From assembly GCF_900167455.1 (NCBI RefSeq), contig NZ_FUWJ01000002.1, positions 930,305 to 994,304 on the forward strand: 64,000 nucleotides of DNA, given 5' to 3'. This DNA comes from Enhydrobacter aerosaccus. Lineage in GTDB: Bacteria; Pseudomonadota; Alphaproteobacteria; Reyranellales; Reyranellaceae. The number at the start of each line of letters is the position of its first letter. Position 1 is the stretch's first letter. The translations under genes were made by a program, and so were the position numbers. Positions 1 through 9,010 of this stretch are shown here, in pieces. The notes under the pieces are model-generated. The model saw only the letters and a list, made by a program, of their open reading frames with translations. It was not told the origin of the DNA and did no database searches.

Positions 1-2409
1 ATCGTCATGGGCACCGCGCCGGCACCGCTGGACGCGCCGACGACGCGCCACGGCGCGCTGCGGCCGGAGGAAGCGCGGACGCTGCTGCGTGCCTTCCGGC
101 CCAAGCCATGGCCGACCGATCGCGCCGCCGCGGCGGCCGAACTCGATCGCATGCAGGTCGATCCCGCCGCCTATGCGGTGTGGTTGAGCGACGGTTTGCA
201 GGATGCGGGCACCGACGCGCTGAGCGAGCGTCTGCGCCGTTTCAGCGGCTTGCAGGTGATCCTGCCCGATCAGGTGACGACGCCGCTGGTCCTGCTGCCA
301 CCCGATGCCGAAGGTCGCGACCTCAAGGTGCGCGCCCTTCGTCCGGTCGCCGATGGACCGCGTCGCGCCGCCATCCAGGCCGCCGACGACCAGGGCCGCG
401 TCGTGGCGCGCATCGAGCTCGATTTCCCCGCCACCGGCACGCAGGGCGAAGGCGTCCTCCCCGCGCCAGCCGAGCTGCGCAACCGCATGGCGCGCCTCGA
501 CATCGAGAACCAGGGCGGTGCCGGTAGCGCCGTGCTGCTCGACGAACGCCATCGCCGCCGGCCGGTCTCGATCTTGGGCGAGCGCGCCGCCGCCGCCGGC
601 CAGCCGCTGCTGCAGGAAGTCTACTTCCTCGAGCGCGCCCTCGACCCCTATGTCAGCCTGAGCATCGGCGACCGCGAGAACGTGCTAAATCGCAACACCG
701 CGGTCCTGCTGATTCCGGACAGTTCCGCCCCCTCGCCGGCCGACCGCGAGGAGATCGCCAAGTGGATCGAAAGCGGCGGTGTCGCGGTGCGCTTCGCCGG
801 CCCCAACCTGGCCGCCGGCGGCGATACCCTGGTGCCGACACCGTTGAGGCTTGGCGACCGTGCGCTGGGCGGCGTCATGAGCTGGGGCAAGCCCGCCACG
901 CTCGCCGACTTTCCGACCAACAGCCCGTTCTTCGGCATTCCGATCCCCAAGGACGTCCGCATCTCCCAGCAGGTTTTGGCGGAGCCGACGCCGGACCTGG
1001 CCGACAAGACCTGGGCCCGCCTTACCGATGGCACGCCGCTGGTGACCGCCGAGAAGCGTGGCCAGGGCTATCTCGTCCTGGTGCACACCACGGCCAATAC
1101 CGGCTGGAGCAATCTCGCCCTCTCCGGCCTGTTCGTCGACATGCTGCAGCGGCTGGTGCTGCTGTCGCGCGGCGTCGCCGGCGACGGCATCAACAAGGCC
1201 CTGAAGCCCTGGCGCACGCTGGACGGGTTCGGCCGCCTGGGCGCTCCCCCTGCCGGCGCGCAGATGCTGCCGGCCGATGCCGACAAGAGCTTCAAGCCCG
1301 GCCCCACGACTCCTCCTGGCCTGTATGGCGACGAGAACGCCCAGGTCGCCTTCAATCTCGGCGATCATGTCGCGGCCCCCAAGCCCCTGGTCGTGCCGTC
1401 GGGCGCCAGCACCGACCGCCTGTCCGAAGGCGGCGAGACCGATCTGTCGCGCTGGTTCCTGCTGGCCGCGGCGATCCTGCTGCTGGCCGATCTCCTGATC
1501 TCGCTGTGGCTGCGCGGTATGTTCCCGCGCGCGCTGCGGCTCCGCCGCGCCGTCCCCGCCGCGCTGGCGCTGACGCTGTTCGGGTTCCTGGCCACTCCAC
1601 CCGACATCCAGGCGCAGCAACCGGCAAGACCGCCGGTATCGACCCAAGCCGCAGCTCCAGCCACCGACGCGGCCACCGCCGCGCCGCCGCTGACCGATGC
1701 CCAGGCGCTGCGCGGCGCCTTGGATGTGCGCCTCGCCTATATCGTCACCGGCGACAAGGATGTGGACGACACCAGCCGCGCCGGCCTGGAAGGGCTGAGC
1801 GAGGTACTGCGCAATCGCACCTCGGTCGAGCCCGCCGATCCGGTGGCGCTCGATCTCGACCGCGACGAGCCGCGTCTCTATCCGCTGATCTACTGGCCGA
1901 TCACCGCGACACAGCCCAATCTGTCGCCGCGCGCGTCGGCTGCACTCGATCGCTATCTGCGCACGGGCGGCATCATCTTCATCGACACGCGCGACCAGCA
2001 GATGAGTTTCGACCGGCCGGTCGGCGGCAACCCCGACCTCAAGCGGTTGCTGGGCGGCATCGAGATGCCGCCGCTGGTCAGCATGCCGCCCGACCACGTG
2101 CTGACCAAATCGTTCTATCTGCTGTCCGACATGCCGGGCCGCTGGCAGGGCGGCAAGATCTGGATCGAAGCCGGCAACGGTCGCGTCAATGACGGTGTCA
2201 GCACCATCCTGATCGGCTCCAACGACTATGCCGGCGCCTGGGCGGTCGACCAGCGAGGCCGCGGCCTGCTGCCGGTATCGCCCGGCGGCGAGACGCAGCG
2301 CGAGATGGCGTACCGCTTCGGCGTCAACCTCGTGATGCACGCGCTGACCGGCAACTACAAGGACGACCAGGTCCATATCCAGGACATCATGCAGAGGCTG
2401 CGCCGATGA
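1..2409 (+). CDS. DUF4159 domain membrane protein (5' end outside window)
   Basis: The frame is open from base 1, so 802 residues are visible and the start lies upstream. Members of this family are usually about 900 residues or more and begin with a BatA-type membrane segment, so roughly the first 100 residues are missing. The visible part has a periplasmic-looking region, hydrophobic segments near window residues 485-504 and 517-535, an Ala/Pro linker, and then the DUF4159 domain (about 575-790). It overlaps the next gene by four bases (ATGA), so the two are translationally coupled. In alphaproteobacteria this pair normally follows moxR and a DUF58 gene, which I expect just upstream. The role is probably envelope or chaperone-linked, but the biochemical function is unknown. 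Confidence 0.85.
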   Translation: MVMGTAPAPLDAPTTRHGALRPEEARTLLRAFRPKPWPTDRAAAAAELDRMQVDPAAYAVWLSDGLQDAGTDALSERLRRFSGLQVILPDQVTTPLVLLPPDAEGRDLKVRALRPVADGPRRAAIQAADDQGRVVARIELDFPATGTQGEGVLPAPAELRNRMARLDIENQGGAGSAVLLDERHRRRPVSILGERAAAAGQPLLQEVYFLERALDPYVSLSIGDRENVLNRNTAVLLIPDSSAPSPADREEIAKWIESGGVAVRFAGPNLAAGGDTLVPTPLRLGDRALGGVMSWGKPATLADFPTNSPFFGIPIPKDVRISQQVLAEPTPDLADKTWARLTDGTPLVTAEKRGQGYLVLVHTTANTGWSNLALSGLFVDMLQRLVLLSRGVAGDGINKALKPWRTLDGFGRLGAPPAGAQMLPADADKSFKPGPTTPPGLYGDENAQVAFNLGDHVAAPKPLVVPSGASTDRLSEGGETDLSRWFLLAAAILLLADLLISLWLRGMFPRALRLRRAVPAALALTLFGFLATPPDIQAQQPARPPVSTQAAAPATDAATAAPPLTDAQALRGALDVRLAYIVTGDKDVDDTSRAGLEGLSEVLRNRTSVEPADPVALDLDRDEPRLYPLIYWPITATQPNLSPRASAALDRYLRTGGIIFIDTRDQQMSFDRPVGGNPDLKRLLGGIEMPPLVSMPPDHVLTKSFYLLSDMPGRWQGGKIWIEAGNGRVNDGVSTILIGSNDYAGAWAVDQRGRGLLPVSPGGETQREMAYRFGVNLVMHALTGNYKDDQVHIQDIMQRLRR

Positions 2410-4505
2410 ACATGTCCTCGGCGGTTTCCGTCGCCTTCGATCCCCTGCTGTCGTGGACCGTGCTCGCCGTGCTGGGCGGCATTGGCCTGCTGCTCATCCT
2501 GATGGGCCTGCGGGCCGGCGCGCGCGGGACGATCTGGCGGCTGGGCGCCATCGCCGTGGTGCTGGCTGCGCTGACCAACCCCTCGCTGGTCGAGGAGAAG
2601 CGCAAGCCGATCGCCGACGTGGCCCTGGTGGTGGTCGACGACAGCGATTCGATGTCGATCGGCGAGCGCCGCCAGCAGGTCCAGGCGGCGCGCGAGATGC
2701 TGAAGCGCAAGTTCGGCCAGGAACAGGGACTCGAAATCCGCGAGGCCGTGCTGCCGCCGGCGCACATCCAGCTCGGCAGCGAGCGGCCGGGCGGCACGCG
2801 GCTGATCGAGGCCATGCGATCGGCGCTTGTCGACGTGCCGCCGGAGCGGCTGGCCGGCGTGGTGCTCCTGACCGACGGACAAGTCCACGACGTGCCGCCG
2901 TCCCTGCCGCCGGAACTCGGCGGCGCCCCGCTGCATGCGTTGATCGCCGGCAAGAAGAACGAGCGCGACCGGCTGATCGTGGTCGAACAGTCGCCGCGCT
3001 TCGGCGTGGTCGGGCGTCAGGTGACGGCGAAGTTCCGGGTCGAGGATCCGTCCGGCGGCACCGCCCCGGTCACGATCTCGGTCGGCGGCGAGGTCGTGCG
3101 GCACATGGATGTGCCGGTCGGAAAATCGGTCGAGCTCCCCATCACGGTCACCAATCCAGGACCCAACATCGTCGAGCTCGAGACGTCGCCGGGCCAGAGC
3201 GAGCTGACGCTCGACAACAACCGCGCCCTCTTCACCATCAACGGCGTGCGCGACCGGCTGCGCGTGCTGCTGGTGTCGGGCGAGCCCTATCAGGGCGAAC
3301 GGGCGTGGCGCAACCTGCTGAAGAGCGACCCGGCCGTCGACCTCGTGCACTTCACCATCCTGCGCACGCCGCAGAAGGACGATTTCACGCCGGTGCGGGA
3401 ACTGTCGCTGATCGTCTTCCCGATGCGCGAGCTGTTCGAGCAGAAGCTCAAGGAATTCGATCTCATCATCTTCGACCGTTACGAGTCGGGGAACCTGATC
3501 ACCCGCGATTACTTCCGCAACATCGCCGAGTACGTGAAGGGCGGTGGCGCGCTGCTGGTCTCGGTCGGGCCGGTCTTCGCCACCCAGCGTTCGCTTTATC
3601 GCACGCCGCTCGGCGCCATCCTGCCGGCTGCACCGTCGGGTGACGTGGTCGAGCAGGGCTTCAAGCCCAAGATCACCGACATCGGCCGCCGCCATCCCGT
3701 GACAGCCGACCTGCCGCAGGCCGGCGCACCGGGCAAGGAGCCGGACTGGGGCCGCTGGTTCCGCGTGGTTACGTCCCGCGCCGAGCACGGCAATACCGTC
3801 CTGAGCGGCGCTGACGAGCAGCCGCTGGTCGTGCTCGACCGCGTCGGACAGGGCCGCGTGGCGCAGATCATGTCGGATCAGCTGTGGCTGTGGAACCGCG
3901 GCATCGACGGCGGCGGACCTCAGCCGGAACTGGTGCGGCGTGTGGCGCACTGGCTGATGAAGGAGCCCGACCTCGAGGAGGAGGCGCTGCGCGCCACCGC
4001 GGTGGGCGGCCATATCGAGATCACGCGGCGCACCCTCGCCACCAGCTTCCCCGACGTGACCATGACGGCGCCGGGCACGCCACCGTCTGGCGGCGCCACG
4101 AGCACACTGAAGCTCACCCAGGTCGAACCGGGGCTGGGCCGCGCCGTCGTCGACGTCGACAAGCCGGGCCTTTATCGCTTCGACGATGGGACGCTGCACA
4201 CCGTCGCCGCCGTTGGAAATCCCGATCCGCTGGAATTCTCCGACGTGCGCGCCACCGACGAGAAGCTGAAGCCCCTGGTGGAAGCGTCCAATGGCAGCCT
4301 GATCTGGCTGGCCGATCATTCCGAGCCCGACATCCGCTCGGTACGCCCTGGACGGGCCGCCGGCGGCTCGGACTGGATCGGGCTGCGGCGCAACGAGGGT
4401 TACACCGTCGCCGGCATCAACCAGACACCGCTGCTCCCCGGCATCGTCGTGGCCATCGCCTTCCTGATGGCCTTGGGCAGCGCCTGGTGGCGGGAGGGTC
4501 GCTAA
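2406..4505 (+). CDS. Membrane-anchored vWA / glutamine-amidotransferase-like protein
   Basis: 699 residues. Two N-terminal membrane segments (about 17-37 and 44-60) are followed by a von Willebrand A-type stretch with a MIDAS-like D78-x-S80-x-S82 motif. A class I amidotransferase-like fold begins near residue 285 (RVLLVSGEPY, then a GGGALLVSVGP strand and loop near 385-395). A single C-terminal helix (about 676-692) anchors the end. No amidotransferase nucleophile Cys is evident, so this domain is probably binding or structural. The start overlaps the DUF4159 gene stop by four bases. It is the usual companion of DUF4159 proteins in MoxR-type clusters, and the family function is not established. 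Confidence 0.82.
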   Translation: MNMSSAVSVAFDPLLSWTVLAVLGGIGLLLILMGLRAGARGTIWRLGAIAVVLAALTNPSLVEEKRKPIADVALVVVDDSDSMSIGERRQQVQAAREMLKRKFGQEQGLEIREAVLPPAHIQLGSERPGGTRLIEAMRSALVDVPPERLAGVVLLTDGQVHDVPPSLPPELGGAPLHALIAGKKNERDRLIVVEQSPRFGVVGRQVTAKFRVEDPSGGTAPVTISVGGEVVRHMDVPVGKSVELPITVTNPGPNIVELETSPGQSELTLDNNRALFTINGVRDRLRVLLVSGEPYQGERAWRNLLKSDPAVDLVHFTILRTPQKDDFTPVRELSLIVFPMRELFEQKLKEFDLIIFDRYESGNLITRDYFRNIAEYVKGGGALLVSVGPVFATQRSLYRTPLGAILPAAPSGDVVEQGFKPKITDIGRRHPVTADLPQAGAPGKEPDWGRWFRVVTSRAEHGNTVLSGADEQPLVVLDRVGQGRVAQIMSDQLWLWNRGIDGGGPQPELVRRVAHWLMKEPDLEEEALRATAVGGHIEITRRTLATSFPDVTMTAPGTPPSGGATSTLKLTQVEPGLGRAVVDVDKPGLYRFDDGTLHTVAAVGNPDPLEFSDVRATDEKLKPLVEASNGSLIWLADHSEPDIRSVRPGRAAGGSDWIGLRRNEGYTVAGINQTPLLPGIVVAIAFLMALGSAWWREGR

Positions 4506-4605
4506 AGCCCGGCTCCTTCAGAGCGCCGAGAGGCAGAGATTGACCGGCCGCAGGCGCCGGCGACTTGGCGCTGGACGACCCGCGATCAGGGCCTACCATG
4601 GCGCC

Positions 4606-5643
4606 ATGGCGGAGATCCTTGCCCTTGGTCTGAGCCACTACCCACCTCTTTGGGGTCCCGACGAGCGCATGTCGTGGATCTTCCAGCGCATGCTCACGAA
4701 TCCGAGGCTGCCCGACAAGCTGAAGCGGCCCGACGGGTGGCCCGAACCGGCGCGCGCCCAGTGGGGCAACGATCAGGGCACCGCCGAAGCCGGCCGTCAT
4801 CGCGAGGAGTTGGTGGCATGGTTCCGCAAGACGCGCGCGGCACTCGATGCCTTCAAGCCGGATTTCGTTCTGGTGTGGGGCGACGACCAGTACGAGAACT
4901 TCAAGGAAGACGTCGTCCCGCCCTACTGCCTGTTCGCCTACGAGCGTTTCAACTTCGCGACGCCCGCCGGCAACGTGTGGGGCGAGACCGACAAGACGTG
5001 GGACCTCGCCGGCCATCCGGCGGCGGCAAAGATGCTGGCTTCGCGGCTGATCGAGGACGGCTTCGATACGGCCTACGCCTACAAGCCGTTGCACCATCCA
5101 CTCGGCCATGCCTTCGCCAATGCGGTGATGTACCTCGACTACGAACGCAAGGGCTTCGGCTACCCGTTCGTGCCATTCGCCATCAATTGCTACGGTCGCA
5201 AGGTGCTCGCGCAGCGCGGCGGGCTGCCGGTGTTCGACCGCGAGATCGGCGAGGCGGATTGGGATCCACCGGCGCCCTCGCCCAAGCGCCTGTTCGACCT
5301 GGGCGCGGCGACGGCGCGGATCCTTGCTGAATCGCCCTATCGCGTCGCCTTGATCGCCTCGTCGGGCTGGAGCCATGCTTTCCTGACGCCGAAGAACAAC
5401 TTCCTCTGGCCCGATACGGCGGCGGACCTGCGCATGTTCGAGGCGCTGAAACGGGCCGACTGGGCAGCCTGGCGCAACCTGCCGGCGGAAGCCGTCGAGG
5501 ACAGTGGGCAACAGGAGATATTGAACTGGTCGTGCCTCGCCGGTGCCATGAGCGAGCTCGGAAGGGTGCCGAAGGAGACAGTCTTCATCGACACCTGGAT
5601 ATTCAATTCGACCAAGACGTTCCTGATCGCTCCGCCGGCATAG
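4606..5643 (+). CDS. Class III extradiol dioxygenase (LigB/DODA-like) family protein
   Basis: 345 residues from the ATG at 4606. An in-frame start at 4540 would add an Arg-rich extension unlike the family. The N-terminal strand ends in GLSHYPPL, placing His11 where LigB-type proteins have a first iron-ligand His. Further His residues sit in HHPLGHAF and in SSGWSHAFL, the usual third-ligand neighbourhood. Known members open catechol-type rings or act on related phenolics, using Fe(II) in the cytoplasm. Pirin, an SDR and an HCCA-type isomerase lie downstream, which suits aromatic catabolism, but no ring-hydroxylating oxygenase is nearby. The substrate cannot be assigned. It could be a non-catabolic paralogue. 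Confidence 0.72.
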   Translation: MAEILALGLSHYPPLWGPDERMSWIFQRMLTNPRLPDKLKRPDGWPEPARAQWGNDQGTAEAGRHREELVAWFRKTRAALDAFKPDFVLVWGDDQYENFKEDVVPPYCLFAYERFNFATPAGNVWGETDKTWDLAGHPAAAKMLASRLIEDGFDTAYAYKPLHHPLGHAFANAVMYLDYERKGFGYPFVPFAINCYGRKVLAQRGGLPVFDREIGEADWDPPAPSPKRLFDLGAATARILAESPYRVALIASSGWSHAFLTPKNNFLWPDTAADLRMFEALKRADWAAWRNLPAEAVEDSGQQEILNWSCLAGAMSELGRVPKETVFIDTWIFNSTKTFLIAPPA

Positions 5644-5719
5644 CCGCAAAGACCGTTACCAACCGGAAACTTGTTTCATCCTCCGGTGGCGCCATTTTGC
5701 CGCCAAGAGGTAAACAACC

Positions 5720-6436
5720 ATGATCGAACGCAGACCATTCGAAAAACTGGGCAAGTCGAATCACGGCTGGCTCAACGCCAACTTCCATTTCAGCTTCGCC
5801 GAGTACCGCAATCCCGAGCGCATCCATTGGGGCGCGCTGCGCGTGTGGAACAACGACCGTATCGCCCCGCAGTCCGGCTTCCCGCCGCACCCCCATCGCG
5901 ACATGGAGATCGTGACCTACGTCATCAAAGGCGCGATCACCCATCAGGATCACCTCGGCAACCAGGGCCGCACCGAAGCGGGCCAGATCCAGGTGATGAG
6001 CGCCGGGAACGGCATCCAGCATGCCGAATACAACATGGAGCAGGACGAGACCGAGCTGTTCCAGATCTGGATCATGCCCAACAAGCAGGGCGTACCGGCG
6101 CGCTGGGAAACGGTGCAGTTCCCGGCCGAGGCGCGCGACGGCAAGCTGGTGCCGTTGGCGTCCGGGCGCGGCCATTCGGGTGCCATTCCGCTCTATGCCG
6201 ATGGTGCGCTCTATGCCGGCACGCTGAAGGCGGGCCAGACGATTCGCCAGAAGCTCGACGGCAAGCCGGCCTATCTGGTGCCGGCGAAGGGCAAGATCGA
6301 GCTTGTGGGCGCCGACGGCAAGACCGTGACGCTCGATACCCGTGACGGCGCCGCCGTCGTGGACGAGGCCGAGATCGAGCTCAAGGCCAGCGAGGATGCC
6401 GAGATTGTGCTGGTCGAAACGGACAAGCTGAACTGA
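5720..6436 (+). CDS. Pirin family protein (bicupin)
   Basis: 238 residues, the usual pirin/YhhW length. The metal-binding cupin set is visible: H57 and H59 in the PHPHRDMEIVTYV motif, H101 and E103 in GIQHAEYN. The second cupin is degenerate, as in most pirins. Some members show quercetin 2,3-dioxygenase activity in vitro and others act as redox-sensitive regulators; which applies here is unknown. The start is supported by AAGAGGT eight bases upstream. A strong intrinsic terminator follows, so this ends the transcript that may begin at the dioxygenase gene. Confidence 0.9.
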   Translation: MIERRPFEKLGKSNHGWLNANFHFSFAEYRNPERIHWGALRVWNNDRIAPQSGFPPHPHRDMEIVTYVIKGAITHQDHLGNQGRTEAGQIQVMSAGNGIQHAEYNMEQDETELFQIWIMPNKQGVPARWETVQFPAEARDGKLVPLASGRGHSGAIPLYADGALYAGTLKAGQTIRQKLDGKPAYLVPAKGKIELVGADGKTVTLDTRDGAAVVDEAEIELKASEDAEIVLVETDKLN

Positions 6437-6459
6437 CCTCGGCTTACATTGACGGTGGG

Positions 6460-6489
6460 AACCGGGCGGGCTTTGATCCGCCCGGTTTT
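6460..6489 (+). terminator. Rho-independent terminator after pirin gene
   Basis: A perfect 10-bp stem (6460-6469 with 6478-6487) encloses an 8-base loop and runs into TTTT. It lies 24 bases after the pirin stop and just before the SDR ribosome-binding site, separating the two transcripts. Confidence 0.88.
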
Positions 6490-6504
6490 CATTTGGGGGA
6501 ACGC

Positions 6505-7278
6505 ATGGCCTACAAGGGCTTCGATCTGACGGGCAAGGTGGCGCTGGTGACCGGCGGCAATGGCGGCATTGGCCTCGGCATGGCCGATGCGCTGGCCGAG
6601 GCCGGGGCGGACGTCTGCATCTGGGGCACGCGCGCGGAGAAGAACGAGAAGGCCGTGGCGCAGCTCAAGAAGCACGGCCGCAAGGTCCATGCGCAGATCG
6701 TCGATGTCGGCGACGAGAAACAGGTCGAGGCCGCCTTCGCCGAAACCGTGAAGGTGATGGGTCATGTCGACAACTGCGTCGCCAATGCCGGTGTGTCGGG
6801 ACGGGGCAAGGGCTCGATCCTGGAGATGGACACCGAGGAATGGCGTCGGGTCCTGCGCATCAACCTGGACGGCGTGTTCTTCACCTTCCGGGCGGCGGCT
6901 AAGCACATGGCCGAGCGCGGAAAGGGCGGCTCGCTGGTGGCGATGGCCAGCACTGCGGCAATCGAGGGCGCGGCACGGTCCAGCCACTACGGCGCCAGCA
7001 AAGGCGGCGTCTGCGCCATGGTCCGGGCGCTCGCGGTCGAGCTCGCCCGCTACAACATCACGGTAAATTCAATCCTGCCCGGCTGGATCGAGACCGAGAT
7101 GACGGCCAATGCGGTCGCCAATCCGAAGTTCGCCGGCAACGTCCTGCCGCGTATTCCGGAGCGCCGCTGGGGGACCGGGGCCGACTTCGGTCCGATCGCG
7201 GTCTATCTCGCCAGCGATGCGACCCGGTACACGACAGGGCGCGACTTCGTCATCGATGGCGGCTATACGCTGTTCTAG
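6505..7278 (+). CDS. SDR family NAD(P)-dependent oxidoreductase
   Basis: 257 residues. The TGGNGGIG nucleotide motif spans residues 16-23, NAG is at 93-95, and the catalytic set N120, S149, Y162 and K166 is complete. The C-terminus ends in DGGYTLF, typical of classical SDRs. The ATG at 6505 has GGGGGA just upstream; a TTG at 6493 would place the start inside the terminator stem region, so it was not used. Likely a cytoplasmic alcohol, sugar or ketone dehydrogenase of unknown substrate. A secreted unknown follows after 29 bases and may be cotranscribed. Confidence 0.88.
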   Translation: MAYKGFDLTGKVALVTGGNGGIGLGMADALAEAGADVCIWGTRAEKNEKAVAQLKKHGRKVHAQIVDVGDEKQVEAAFAETVKVMGHVDNCVANAGVSGRGKGSILEMDTEEWRRVLRINLDGVFFTFRAAAKHMAERGKGGSLVAMASTAAIEGAARSSHYGASKGGVCAMVRALAVELARYNITVNSILPGWIETEMTANAVANPKFAGNVLPRIPERRWGTGADFGPIAVYLASDATRYTTGRDFVIDGGYTLF

Positions 7279-7307
7279 GTTCCATGACAGGCAGGGGAGC
7301 AAGGCTC

Positions 7308-7841
7308 ATGATCAAGTGGACAGGGTTGGCAGCGATCGCGCTCGGGATTTCGGTTGCTTCCGCCTCGGCTCAGACGCCCACCAAACCAGTCTCTGCTCCC
7401 GCCGCGACGGCCGCCAAGCCGGTGCCCAGCGAAGAGCGCTATGTCGGCTACTATTATCCCAAGCCGACCTCGACCGAGACCTATACCTCCCAGCTGCAGA
7501 CCATCGCCGGCGTCGACCGGGCCCAGCGCATCCAGTTCGTGACCGTGGTGTCTCAGGGCACCCTGCAATCGACCTATCGCGTGCCCTATGCCGTGTTCGC
7601 CAAGGGCGACAAGGCCGAGCACATGATCATCGTCGGCCTGTCGTCCGGTGAGCTGAACACGATCTACCGGATCCGCGCCCTGCTGGCCAACATGACCACC
7701 ATGTCGCGCACCTCGCCGTTCTTCCAGGAGCATACGGTCGCCGAGGACGCGACCTTCTTCGATCTCCTGAAGCTGCTGGGCTTCCACGACGTCACCGTGA
7801 CCGATGGCGACAAGATCGCCCATCAGGTGACGATCAAGTAG
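7308..7841 (+). CDS. Secreted protein of unknown function
   Basis: 177 residues. A signal peptide (K3, hydrophobic core 5-18, ASA-Q cleavage near residue 22) is followed by an Ala/Pro-rich linker and a compact domain starting with ERYVGYYYP. Later conserved-looking blocks are YAVFAKGDKAEHMIIVG and FFDLLKLLGF. There is no Cys and no catalytic motif that I recognise. The ATG at 7308 has AGGGGAGCAAGG upstream; the ATG at 7284 would put nine extra residues before the signal peptide. Product is probably periplasmic. It sits 29 bases behind the SDR gene, but that gives no clear functional link. Confidence 0.75.
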   Translation: MIKWTGLAAIALGISVASASAQTPTKPVSAPAATAAKPVPSEERYVGYYYPKPTSTETYTSQLQTIAGVDRAQRIQFVTVVSQGTLQSTYRVPYAVFAKGDKAEHMIIVGLSSGELNTIYRIRALLANMTTMSRTSPFFQEHTVAEDATFFDLLKLLGFHDVTVTDGDKIAHQVTIK

Positions 7842-7949
7842 CGCTTCCTCGCGAACCAGGCGGCGCCGCCGCTTGTGCACGCCCTCGGCAAACTTTCTTG
7901 AGCCGCGCCGGCTGCCGGCGCAGGCTCGGCCGGTTTCCGGGAGGAATCG

Positions 7950-8546
7950 ATGTCACGCACGCTTGAATTCTATTTCGACTACGGCAGTCCCTACAGCTAT
8001 CTCGCCGACACGCAGGTGGAAGGGATCGCGGGGCGCACAGGCGCAACGCTGACACGCAAGCCGATGCTGCTGGGCGGTGTGTTCAAGGCGACCGGCAACA
8101 GCTCGCCGGCCGAGCAGCCTCTGAAATCGAAATGGAGCGCCTTCGACATGCCGATGTGGGCGCGCCATTACGGCGTCCCCTTTCAGCGCAATCCCCACTT
8201 CCCCGTGAATACGCTGGCGCTGATGCGCGGCGCCGCTGCGGCGGAGCTGGACGGCACCTTCGAGATCTATCATCCGGCCATGTTCAAGGCGATGTGGGTC
8301 GATGGCCGAAATCTCAACGACCTCAAGGAAGTGGCCGCGGTCCTGATCCAGGCCGGCCTCGACGCCGCTCACATTGCCAAGCGGATACAGGACCAGGACG
8401 TGAAGGATCGTCTCAAGGCCACCACCGACGAAGCCGTGGCGCGAGGCGTTTTCGGCGCGCCGACATCGTTCGTGGGCGAGATGATGTTCTTCGGCAACGA
8501 CCGTTTGCCGTTCGTCGAGCAAGCTCTCAAGGGAGAACAAATTTGA
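7950..8546 (+). CDS. 2-hydroxychromene-2-carboxylate isomerase family protein (DsbA/GST-kappa fold)
   Basis: 198 residues. The N-terminus FYFDYGSPYSYLA carries the active-site Ser (S13) of HCCA isomerases, and the C-terminal GVFGAPTSFVG block supplies the cis-Pro loop of the thioredoxin fold. Characterised relatives isomerise 2-hydroxychromene-2-carboxylate in naphthalene breakdown using glutathione. Many genomic members lack that context, so the true substrate is open. GGGAGGAATCG precedes the ATG. The stop overlaps the next start (TGATG), coupling it to the OmpA-domain gene. Confidence 0.87.
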   Translation: MSRTLEFYFDYGSPYSYLADTQVEGIAGRTGATLTRKPMLLGGVFKATGNSSPAEQPLKSKWSAFDMPMWARHYGVPFQRNPHFPVNTLALMRGAAAAELDGTFEIYHPAMFKAMWVDGRNLNDLKEVAAVLIQAGLDAAHIAKRIQDQDVKDRLKATTDEAVARGVFGAPTSFVGEMMFFGNDRLPFVEQALKGEQI

Positions 8547-8980
8547 TGCGAGTCGCTGCCCTTTTCGTTGCCGGTGCGCTGGTCGCGGCCAGCCCGGCGC
8601 TGGCGCAGACGGTGGCAACGTGCCCCGTCGGCACGGGCGCAGCGGCGGAATCGCAACCGGTCTGGATCCTGTTCGATCTCGGCAGCGCCAAGCTTCGACC
8701 CAATGCGAAGCCGGCGATCGCCGAGGCGGTCCGGACGGCCACGGCGCGTCAGTCGGTCAAGGTCTGCGTCATCGGTCAGACCGACAAGCTCGGCGACAAG
8801 AACTACAATGCCCGGCTGGCACGGGAGCGGGCCCAGACGGTGGCCACGGAACTCGTCCACGCGGGACTTTCAGCCAGCAAGGTCGTCATCGCCAGCAATC
8901 CCGAAGCGTTCGGCAATCTGAGCTTCGGCGAACGCAATGCCCAGGAAGAGGATCGCCGGGTCACGATCGTGTTCCGCTGA
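8546..8980 (+). CDS. Small periplasmic OmpA-domain protein
   Basis: 144 residues: a signal peptide (about 1-21, ending ALAQ), then an OmpA C-terminal peptidoglycan-binding domain. Recognisable elements are VWILFDLGSAKL, GQTDKLGDKNYN and RAQTV, with a terminal EDRRVTIVF that keeps the Arg needed for diaminopimelate binding. There is no lipobox Cys, so it is likely a soluble periplasmic protein rather than a Pal-type lipoprotein. The start ATG overlaps the isomerase stop by one base. Confidence 0.85.
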   Translation: MRVAALFVAGALVAASPALAQTVATCPVGTGAAAESQPVWILFDLGSAKLRPNAKPAIAEAVRTATARQSVKVCVIGQTDKLGDKNYNARLARERAQTVATELVHAGLSASKVVIASNPEAFGNLSFGERNAQEEDRRVTIVFR

Positions 8981-9010
8981 CAGCTTCCCGCCTGCGGGCC
9001 GGCGATGGTA

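Noticed and set aside
685..2376. Long open frame antisense to the DUF4159 gene
   Set aside because: Its translation is His/Gln/Ala-rich without domain features, and the plus-strand gene is clear. Such frames are common opposite GC-rich genes.
4540..4605. N-terminal extension of the LigB-like dioxygenase
   Set aside because: Arg-rich, unlike the family, and the 4606 ATG starts exactly at the first conserved strand.
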